Of a DNA stretch of 5,126 nt, positions 1 to 5,126 are shown piece by piece (the stretch's first letter is position 1; every line of letters begins with the position of its first letter). The stretch covers positions 1 through 5,126 of the forward strand of contig BDTL01000194.1 in the NCBI GenBank assembly GCA_002898115.1. Reading direction: 5' to 3'. Under the pieces are notes generated by a model. The model made no database searches, was not told where the DNA came from, and saw nothing but the letters and a program-made list of their open reading frames with translations. The position numbers were made by a program, and so were the translations under genes. This DNA comes from a bacterium BMS3Bbin02 (GTDB taxonomy: Bacteria; Actinomycetota; Acidimicrobiia; Spongiisociales; UBA5794).

Positions 1-529
1 TCGCCCGTCCGAGACGCTCGGCTGCTGCAAGACCCGCCGCCGGGTCGTCTCTGATCGCCGCGCGGAGGGCCAGGAAATCTTTCGAACCTCCACCCTCCAC
101 CAGATAGGCCATCAGGGTGATGGGTGCTCCCGCAAAACCAATGAGGGCGACATCGGCGGGTAACCGGTCACGGACAAGGCGAATCGTGTTGGCCACGTGG
201 GACACTCGATCAGGAGTGAGCTCGGGCAGGTCTGCGATCTGGGCAAGGCTCATCGGCGTCAACCGCGGCCCGGGATCGAAGGTCATCTCCACACCGACCG
301 CTTCCAGTGGAGTCATAATGTCTGCAAAGAGGATCGCCGCATCAAAGCCGAACCGGCGAATCGGTTGCAGCGTTATCTCGGCCGCGACTTCCGGGGTTCG
401 CACAGCCTCCTGGAAGCTGTGCTTCGTCCGCAACTCTCGGTACTCGGGCAGGAAGCGGCCTGCCTGGCGCATCATCCACAACGGCGGGGAATCCAACGGC
501 TCTTTGCGTAGCGCGGCGAGAAGTTTCAA
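1..529 (-). CDS. hemE: Uroporphyrinogen decarboxylase (HemE), N-terminal half; 3' end outside window
   Basis: Cytoplasmic enzyme that removes the four acetate carboxyl groups of uroporphyrinogen III to give coproporphyrinogen III. The frame stays open to the window edge and gives 176 residues, about half of the usual ~350. Visible family marks are the N-terminal signature PPLWMMRQAGRFLPEYR at residues 15-31, with the substrate-binding arginines R21 and R25. FADIMTP at 68-74 holds the catalytic aspartate D70. The second signature, GFAGAPITLMAYLVEGGGS at 131-149, contains the conserved tyrosine Y142. The start is taken as TTG at 529-527, which overlaps the hemL stop as TTGA. No ATG or GTG lies in frame just upstream, and the family homology begins immediately after it; E. 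coli HemE has only about eight more N-terminal residues. No clear Shine-Dalgarno sequence is seen, so translation is probably coupled to hemL (inference). One oddity is Ile137, where the second signature usually has an aromatic residue. Identity is secure; the start is likely. Confidence 0.96.
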   Translation of the reverse strand, partial: MKLLAALRKEPLDSPPLWMMRQAGRFLPEYRELRTKHSFQEAVRTPEVAAEITLQPIRRFGFDAAILFADIMTPLEAVGVEMTFDPGPRLTPMSLAQIADLPELTPDRVSHVANTIRLVRDRLPADVALIGFAGAPITLMAYLVEGGGSKDFLALRAAIRDDPAAGLAAAERLGRA

Positions 530-1803
530 GACGCAAGCCCGTGGATTGCAGCGACCAGGATGTCCGCCGCCCTGTCGATGACTTCGTCTGTATGCGACGC
601 CGTGAGAAACATTGCTTCGTACGCCGACGGCGGTAGCATCACTCCCCCGTCTAGAGCTGCCTGGAAGTACTGAGCGAATGCATCCGTATCGAGACGAGCC
701 GCGTCTTCCCAGTTCTCCACCGTGTCAACGCCGAAAAACACGGTGAGCATCGCACCAACACGCTGCACACAGCCGAGCACACCGGCCTCAGCCAGGGCAT
801 CCTCTAGACGACTCTGTAGATGACTGCCACGTCGTTCGAGGTCGCTATAGAGCGCGTCGTCTACCCGCAGTTTGCGCAACGTCGCAAGCCCGGCGGCGAC
901 GGCAATCGGGTTCCCGGCTAACGTTCCCGCCTGGTACACACCACCGTCCGGCGAGATAAGCCGCATCAGGTCCGCCCTGCCACCATATGCCGCGGCTGCG
1001 GCGCCGCCCGCGACGATCTTCCCCAGACAGGTGAGATCCGGTGTGATTCCGTAGCGCTCCTGAGCCCCACCTCGTGCCACCCTGAAGCCCGTCATGACCT
1101 CATCAAAGATCAACAACGCGCCGTGCTTGTCACAAAGCGAGCGAAGGCCGTCAAGGAACCCTTCGGCCGGCGGAACCACCCCCATGTTGCCGGCAACAGG
1201 TTCAACGATGACACACGCGACATCCCCCGGGGTGAGTGCCTGTTCGACCGCGGCGAGATCGTTGTAGGTGACGACGCGTGTCGTCGCAACGGTGCCGGCC
1301 GGCACTCCGGGACTGTTGGGCTCACCAAACGTTGCACCACCCGAACCCGCCTGCACAAGGAACGCGTCGGCGTGTCCGTGGTAACAGCCCTCGAACTTAA
1401 CGATGACGTCGCGCCCGGTCGCACCTCTAGCGAGACGGGCTGCCGACATGGTCGCTTCGGTCCCCGAGTTCACCAGACGGACAACCTCGATCGACGGTAC
1501 CAATTCGGTGATGAGCTCGGCGACTTCGACCTCGCCCGGAGAAGGCGCACCAAACGATGTTCCGTCAACAACAGCATCGGTGACTGCTTTGACCACCGCT
1601 TCGTCGGCGTGCCCATAGATGATGGCGCCCCACGACGAAATGAAGTCGATGAGCCGGCGTCCTTCAACCGTCTGGAGATAGGCGCCGGACGCTGACGCGA
1701 TGAACGGAGGCGTGCCCCCGACTGCCTTGAAGGCACGGACCGGAGAGTTCACACCACCCGGCATGACTGCTGTGGCGCGAGCGAACCACTCTTGTGAGTT
1801 CAT
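526..1803 (-). CDS. hemL: Glutamate-1-semialdehyde 2,1-aminomutase (HemL)
   Basis: PLP-dependent class III aminotransferase-fold enzyme that converts glutamate-1-semialdehyde to 5-aminolevulinate, the second step of the C5 pathway. It is 425 residues long, normal for the family. The N-terminus has MPGGVNSPVRAFKAVGG at 14-30, a hallmark of this enzyme. NSGTEATMSAARLARG at 112-127 is the cofactor-phosphate and subunit-interface segment, and KFEGCYHGHAD at 136-146 follows it. IFDEVMTGFR at 232-241 supplies the PLP-ring aspartate D234. LGKIVAGG at 260-267 supplies the Schiff-base lysine K262, equivalent to K265 in E. coli. QAGTLAGNP at 291-299 is also typical. The ATG start overlaps the hemB stop as ATGA and is preceded by an AGAGG ribosome-binding site. 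After K262 the loop reads GGAAAAAYGG, where most relatives have GGLPVGAYGG or, in actinobacteria, a PAAAFGG form. SWGAIIYGH at 57-65 also lacks the proline of the usual SWGPMILGH. The gene sits directly before hemE. Product and boundaries are secure. Confidence 0.97.
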   Translation of the reverse strand: MNSQEWFARATAVMPGGVNSPVRAFKAVGGTPPFIASASGAYLQTVEGRRLIDFISSWGAIIYGHADEAVVKAVTDAVVDGTSFGAPSPGEVEVAELITELVPSIEVVRLVNSGTEATMSAARLARGATGRDVIVKFEGCYHGHADAFLVQAGSGGATFGEPNSPGVPAGTVATTRVVTYNDLAAVEQALTPGDVACVIVEPVAGNMGVVPPAEGFLDGLRSLCDKHGALLIFDEVMTGFRVARGGAQERYGITPDLTCLGKIVAGGAAAAAYGGRADLMRLISPDGGVYQAGTLAGNPIAVAAGLATLRKLRVDDALYSDLERRGSHLQSRLEDALAEAGVLGCVQRVGAMLTVFFGVDTVENWEDAARLDTDAFAQYFQAALDGGVMLPPSAYEAMFLTASHTDEVIDRAADILVAAIHGLAS

Positions 1804-2774
1804 TTCAATGCCTCTGCGGCGTCGACAGCGAAGTAGGTTGCGATCACGTCGGCGCCGGCTCGGACAATGCCGGTGAGCGATTCCATCATCACCTGCTCAC
1901 CGTCGATCCATCCGTTGGCAGCGGCAGCCTTGATCATCGCGAACTCCCCGGACACCTGGTACGCCGCGACGGGTGTGTCGACAGTGTTTCGTGTTTGGCG
2001 GATGATGTCCTGGTAGGGACCGGCAGGTTTCACCATCACAATGTCCGCCCCGGCGGCGACATCTTCGAGAACTTCCGCCCGGGCCTCGCGGCGGTTGGGT
2101 GGGTTCATCTGATGCGACCGGCGGTCGCCTGACTCCAGAGACGAATCGACAGCGTCGCGAAACGGGCCGTAGTACGAGGATGCGTACTTCACCGCGTGAA
2201 CACACATCGCGACGCTCTCATGGCCGGCACTGTCGAGGCTGTCGCGGATCGTGGTAACCCGTCCGTCCATCATGTCCGACGGTGTGATCACCTGCGCCCC
2301 GGCATTCGCATAGGCGACGGCGGCATTGGCCAGGAGGGGCAGGGTTGCATCGTTATCGACGATCCCGTCCACGACGACGCCGCAGTGACCATGGTCGGTG
2401 TATTCGCAGAGACAGACGTCGGCCCACCGTACGAGTTCCGGGGCGACTGCGGCAACGGACTCAATGGCGCGGGGGACGGGTCCCGCCGGATCCCATCCGG
2501 AGGTCCCCTCCGCGTCCTTCGTGTCCGGAATACCGAAGAACATGATGCCGCCAACACCGGCATCCTGTGCGCGTCGCGCGACCTCAGACAGCACATCGAC
2601 CGACATCTGGTTGTTCCCCGGCATTGACGGAATCGGACGCGACACACCGGTGCCGGAAACGATGAACACGGGTAGGACGAATTGTGCAGGGTCGAGGCGG
2701 GTTTCGGCGAACTGCCGACGAAGGGCCGACGTCATCCGAAGACGACGTCCACGACGGGATGGAAACGCGGTCAT
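1800..2774 (-). CDS. hemB: Porphobilinogen synthase / 5-aminolevulinate dehydratase (HemB), zinc type
   Basis: Cytoplasmic TIM-barrel enzyme, normally an octamer, that condenses two 5-aminolevulinate molecules into porphobilinogen. It is 324 residues long, the usual bacterial size. The N-terminal arm FPSRRGRRLR at 4-13 matches the family's FP-x-RPRRLR start. This fixes the ATG at 2774-2772, which overlaps the hemD stop as ATGA; a longer in-frame extension upstream has no family similarity. DVCLCEYTDHGHCG at 119-132 places cysteines at 121, 123 and 131, the three active-site zinc ligands of the human-type enzyme. The magnesium-only type has aspartates here, so this enzyme should need zinc (inference). 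The two Schiff-base lysines are K196 (in VKYASSYYGPFRDA) and K249 (in MVKPAGPY). SHQMNPPNRREA at 220-231 and AAYQVSGEFAMIKAA at 270-284 are conserved core segments. The stretch before K196 reads MCVHAVK, where relatives read MSYSAK or similar; this looks like a genuine variation and not a frameshift, because similarity continues on both sides. Confidence 0.98.
   Translation of the reverse strand: MTAFPSRRGRRLRMTSALRRQFAETRLDPAQFVLPVFIVSGTGVSRPIPSMPGNNQMSVDVLSEVARRAQDAGVGGIMFFGIPDTKDAEGTSGWDPAGPVPRAIESVAAVAPELVRWADVCLCEYTDHGHCGVVVDGIVDNDATLPLLANAAVAYANAGAQVITPSDMMDGRVTTIRDSLDSAGHESVAMCVHAVKYASSYYGPFRDAVDSSLESGDRRSHQMNPPNRREARAEVLEDVAAGADIVMVKPAGPYQDIIRQTRNTVDTPVAAYQVSGEFAMIKAAAANGWIDGEQVMMESLTGIVRAGADVIATYFAVDAAEALK
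1811..1815 (-). promoter_or_regulatory. Ribosome-binding site of hemL
   Basis: AGAGG on the minus strand lies seven bases before the hemL ATG at 1803. It is embedded in the last codons of hemB and supports the ATGA-overlap start of hemL. Confidence 0.65.
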
Positions 2775-3487
2775 GGCGATGTCTCTTTCTCTCGGAGTTT
2801 GCTCACTGTCGCGGCGACCAGCCCGAGGAATCCTGGCCGGTCCGGAACAGCGTCTGGTGTTATCCCATGTTCGCGCAAAGCAGCGCTGGTCGTGCCGCCG
2901 ATCGCTGTCACCACAAGGCCGGTGAACGGGCGGGCGGAAACCCACCCGTGCACGGCGCTCGGACTTGCAAACATGACGGCATCGACCGGATCACCACCGG
3001 GTGCGACCGGCGCGACTCTGTAGACCTCGTGCGCCGTGACATGGGCAGCGCTCCGTTCGAGCAACGTCTGCATGGCTTGCGCCGTCCCGCCGGCATGCGG
3101 GTACACAACCCGCTTATCGACGATGGTGGAAACGAGGAGAGTCGCAAGTTCAAGCCCACCGCCGGTTCCCACACCAATGATGGTGGCACCGGCGGCTCGA
3201 GCGGCCTTTGCGGTAGCTTCACCGACGGCGAGGACCGAGAGCCCGTCCATGCCGTCGGGCCACACGACTGCCACCGGACGCTGGCTCGTGAGGACAACAA
3301 GATCTGCGGCCGCTCCTGCAGCCCGGACTTCTTCGGTCACGGTCTGGTCCGTTGCATGGACTTCGATGCATGCCAGCTCCACCGGCTGACAGCCGGCAAC
3401 ATCCAGGGGACCGGCGAGCTGGTCGTAGCGGTCCGCGCTCGTTGTCACGGCAACGCGGGGACGGCTTGGCAAAGGAGCCGAACTCAA
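2771..3487 (-). CDS. hemD: Uroporphyrinogen III synthase (HemD)
   Basis: Inverts ring D and closes linear hydroxymethylbilane to uroporphyrinogen III. It is 238 residues long, at the short end for a stand-alone enzyme. The family is poorly conserved and has no strict catalytic motif, so the call rests on pattern and position. RVAVTTSADR at 11-20 opens domain 1. DLVVLTSQRPVAV at 62-74 and LAVGEATAKAARAAG at 87-101 match the usual TSxxAV and VGxxTAxAL blocks. The same pair recurs as DAVMFASPSAVHGW at 169-182 and AIGGTTSAALREHGI at 195-209. The gene lies between hemC and hemB, its usual actinobacterial position. The start is TTG at 3487-3485, overlapping the hemC stop as TTGA. A strong GAGGAG sits eight bases upstream and homology begins within about ten residues. 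A second TTG at codon 6 is less well spaced. No methyltransferase domain is fused to it. Confidence 0.93.
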   Translation of the reverse strand: MSSAPLPSRPRVAVTTSADRYDQLAGPLDVAGCQPVELACIEVHATDQTVTEEVRAAGAAADLVVLTSQRPVAVVWPDGMDGLSVLAVGEATAKAARAAGATIIGVGTGGGLELATLLVSTIVDKRVVYPHAGGTAQAMQTLLERSAAHVTAHEVYRVAPVAPGGDPVDAVMFASPSAVHGWVSARPFTGLVVTAIGGTTSAALREHGITPDAVPDRPGFLGLVAATVSKLREKETSP

Positions 3488-4344
3488 AGGCGGAGCTCCT
3501 CGATGAGAGCCGCAACGGCAGCTTTCCCCGAGGCTCCTGTCACAACCGCGCGGCGTGGACCCTTGTCATCGTCGTTGAACCCGTGCATGGTGATGCTCCG
3601 GTCACCTGCAACTGCGTACGCAGCGAGCGCTGAGCGACACCCGGCCCCTGTCTCGCTCAGCAGCAACCGCTCTACCTCCGTAACAACCCGAACGCGGGGA
3701 TCGTCAATCGCCGCCACCAGCTCAAGGGCATCGGTTCCAGCGATCGTCTCCACAGCTAGCGACCCCTGGGCCGGTGCGGGGATCATGGTTTCAAGCGTGA
3801 ACTCTTGCGCAACGTCGCTCCCCCGCCCAAGACGTTCAACACCGGCCGCAGCGAGAACGGCGGCAGCGACCTCACCATCGTGGACCTTCCTAATCCGGGT
3901 GTCGACGTTGCCGCGAAGCTCAACGAATTCCAAGTCGGGGCGAAGTACAGCCAACTGGCTGCGTCGGCGAGGGCTGCCGGTTCCGACGACAGCACCGCGA
4001 TCGAGATCATCGAGTCGGCTTCCCACGAGCACGTCAAAGGGATTCGCCCGCTGCGGAAAGGCAGCAATCGTGACCCCTTCGGGTGATTCCGTTGGCAGGT
4101 CTTTGCAGGAATGCACCGCGGCATCGACGCGCCCATCCACAAGGGCGTACTGGAGCGATCGCACGAAAGCACCCATTTCGGTAAGGGCAGCAACGGGACT
4201 GTTTCGGTCGCGATCGCCGGAGGATTCGATAGTGACAACGGTGACAGTGAGCCCAGGGTGTGCGCGCCTGAGTTCCCTGGCGACCCATTGCGTCTGTGTA
4301 AGGGCTAACTCGGATCCTCTAGTCGCGAGCCGCAGCTCAGGCAT
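3484..4344 (-). CDS. hemC: Hydroxymethylbilane synthase / porphobilinogen deaminase (HemC)
   Basis: Polymerises four porphobilinogens into hydroxymethylbilane on a covalent dipyrromethane cofactor. It is 286 residues, somewhat shorter than the ~310 of E. coli, mostly at the C-terminus. LRLATRGSELAL at 4-15 holds R9. VHSCKDLPTE at 77-86 holds K81 and the catalytic aspartate D82. GTGSPRRRSQL at 121-131 and LRGNVDTR at 143-150 hold the arginines that bind the acetate and propionate side chains. PAPAQGSLAVE at 189-199 is also conserved. ETGAGCRSALAAYA at 231-244 contains C236, the cofactor-attachment cysteine. The start is one of two adjacent ATGs: 4344-4342, used here, or 4347-4345, which adds one methionine. 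Both overlap the end of hemA, by 8 or 11 bases. The open frame runs up to 4500, but that extension lies inside hemA and has no family similarity. One oddity is TEMGAFVRSLQ at 55-65, where the family has GGKGLFVKEL, so the conserved lysine is Met57. Confidence 0.97.
   Translation of the reverse strand: MPELRLATRGSELALTQTQWVARELRRAHPGLTVTVVTIESSGDRDRNSPVAALTEMGAFVRSLQYALVDGRVDAAVHSCKDLPTESPEGVTIAAFPQRANPFDVLVGSRLDDLDRGAVVGTGSPRRRSQLAVLRPDLEFVELRGNVDTRIRKVHDGEVAAAVLAAAGVERLGRGSDVAQEFTLETMIPAPAQGSLAVETIAGTDALELVAAIDDPRVRVVTEVERLLLSETGAGCRSALAAYAVAGDRSITMHGFNDDDKGPRRAVVTGASGKAAVAALIEELRL
3496..3501 (-). promoter_or_regulatory. Ribosome-binding site of hemD
   Basis: GAGGAG on the minus strand lies eight bases before the TTG at 3487. 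It falls inside the last codons of hemC. Its strength and spacing decide for this TTG start over later candidates, and mean hemD can be initiated by itself as well as by coupling to hemC. Confidence 0.75.
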
Positions 4345-5126
4345 CATCAACACCGAAGGCACGGGCAATGACGTCCGATGCTTCGTTGCCCTCTTCTCCT
4401 GACGAGAGATACGAGACCGGCCTATGAAGAATACGTTTCGAGACCGTCGAGGCGAGCTGCTCAAGCACCGCGCGGTCCTCAGGGTTTGAGAGCCGACCAA
4501 CGAACCTGTCTACCTCCTCAGCAACCGCACGGCGTGCCTCAATCATGATCGCCGAGATAACCGGCCCGGCCTTTTCGTGATTACGCACCCGTGAAATTGC
4601 TTCGGCAGCAGCGTCCGCGATCACGTAGTCCGCAGCGAACGAGCGCGGCGATCGCCGAGCTCGATCCGCGAGTTCGTCAATACCTACGTACCGGATCCCT
4701 TGCACATCACCCGGTTCAAAGTCCGGCGGCATTGCGAGATCGACCAGCGTCAGAGGTTTCGTCCTACCGCTGATCGCGGAGCGCATTTCCGACACGGAAA
4801 ACAGACGCTGCTGTGCCGATGTTGCCGACACGACCGCTGGGAACGCATGCAGCGCATCGCCCGCGTCTGACATCGGGTGCACTTCAACGCCTTCAATGAC
4901 GAGTTCGTCCGGGCGCCGAACGTAGATGGCAATCATCGGCGGCGCGGGCAAGTATTGCAGAGCTGTCACTACGGACCGCGCCATCGTCCCGGCGCCAAAG
5001 ACGGCAACCTCCCCGTGAGGTCCGACCAGTTGCGCCACGATCGCTGCAAAGGAGCCGTGAGGTGACTCGGGAAGCTCTTCGCGAGCCGCCCGACCTGCGC
5101 TGATCGCCCCCTCAACCAGTGAGCGG
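4337..5126 (-). CDS. hemA: Glutamyl-tRNA reductase (HemA), C-terminal part; 5' end outside window
   Basis: NADPH-dependent enzyme that reduces the glutamyl group of glutamyl-tRNA to glutamate-1-semialdehyde, the committed and normally regulated step of the C5 pathway. The frame is open to the window edge (first full codon at 5125) and 262 residues are visible. The N-terminal catalytic domain with its active-site cysteine lies outside. A GTG at 5038 is only an internal codon, since family-like sequence (RSLVEGAISAGRAARE) precedes it. Visible parts are the end of the spinal helix at 1-17 and the Rossmann NADPH domain starting at VAVFGAGTMA, 40-49. VVSATSAQQRLF at 98-109 and PLTLVDLAMPPDFEP at 124-138 match the family's ISST and LLVDIAVPRDVDP segments. 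A helical dimerisation domain follows from about 155 to the end, including VLEQLASTVSKRILHRPV. The segment usually reading NRT after the second strand is VRRP (69-72), and the following helix is shorter than in E. coli. The end overlaps hemC. Confidence 0.95.
   Translation of the reverse strand, partial: RSLVEGAISAGRAAREELPESPHGSFAAIVAQLVGPHGEVAVFGAGTMARSVVTALQYLPAPPMIAIYVRRPDELVIEGVEVHPMSDAGDALHAFPAVVSATSAQQRLFSVSEMRSAISGRTKPLTLVDLAMPPDFEPGDVQGIRYVGIDELADRARRSPRSFAADYVIADAAAEAISRVRNHEKAGPVISAIMIEARRAVAEEVDRFVGRLSNPEDRAVLEQLASTVSKRILHRPVSYLSSGEEGNEASDVIARAFGVDDA

Noticed and set aside
342..536. A 64-codon minus-strand frame starting at a TTG at 536
   Set aside because: It is the neighbouring frame of hemE; only the frame from 529 gives the HemE motifs.
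117..581. A 154-codon plus-strand open frame opposite hemE
   Set aside because: Low-complexity Arg/Ser-rich translation with no motif; the minus strand here carries both HemE signatures.
1123..1695. A 190-codon plus-strand open frame opposite hemL
   Set aside because: No motif, and it is fully antisense to the conserved core of HemL including its PLP-binding segments.
2775..2945. N-terminal extension of HemB up to 2945
   Set aside because: The extension lies inside hemD and lacks family similarity; the HemB arm begins exactly at the ATG at 2774.
4311..4322. cggatcctctag, which resembles part of a cloning-vector polylinker
   Set aside because: It encodes the conserved TRGSE of the HemC N-terminus in frame and does not continue into vector sequence, so the resemblance is chance.
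2684..4402. A 572-codon open frame on the plus strand, antisense to hemD and hemC
   Set aside because: Its translation is rich in Arg, Ser, Thr and Pro with no recognisable domain, as expected for the complement of high-GC coding DNA. It covers two genes with unmistakable family motifs on the other strand.
4345..4500. N-terminal extension of HemC up to 4500
   Set aside because: The frame is open, but the extra residues (MVGSQTLRTARC and onward) do not resemble any HemC and lie wholly within the conserved C-terminal domain of HemA.

Overview
The window is one continuous stretch of a tetrapyrrole (heme) biosynthesis operon, transcribed entirely from the minus strand. In transcription order, from high to low coordinates, it carries hemA (start outside the window), hemC, hemD, hemB, hemL and hemE (end outside the window). 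All six were identified by reading their translations against well-known family motifs. No base is left non-coding: each of the five gene junctions is an overlap of a few bases.

The organism looks like a high-GC bacterium (about 60% G+C by eye). It uses the C5 (glutamate) route to 5-aminolevulinate, because glutamyl-tRNA reductase and glutamate-1-semialdehyde aminotransferase are both present. The hemACDB core and the style of the proteins suggest an actinobacterium, perhaps an uncultivated or early-branching lineage such as Acidimicrobiia. That placement is inference and cannot be proved from this window.

Layout: 5126-4337 encodes the NADPH-binding and dimerisation parts of HemA. 4344-3484 is HemC (hydroxymethylbilane synthase) and 3487-2771 is HemD (uroporphyrinogen III synthase). 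2774-1800 is HemB (zinc-type porphobilinogen synthase) and 1803-526 is HemL. 529-1 is the N-terminal half of HemE (uroporphyrinogen decarboxylase). Together they take glutamyl-tRNA to glutamate-1-semialdehyde, 5-aminolevulinate, porphobilinogen, hydroxymethylbilane, uroporphyrinogen III and coproporphyrinogen III, an unbroken series of six enzymes. The late steps (oxidases, ferrochelatase) are not in the window.

I found no RNA gene, mobile element, repeat array, CRISPR or terminator. No promoter is expected in a window without intergenic DNA, and I saw none. There is no sign of a novel system. The points worth a second look are the fully overlapping architecture, two TTG starts built as TTGA overlaps, and several substitutions at normally conserved positions in HemA, HemC, HemB, HemL and HemE.
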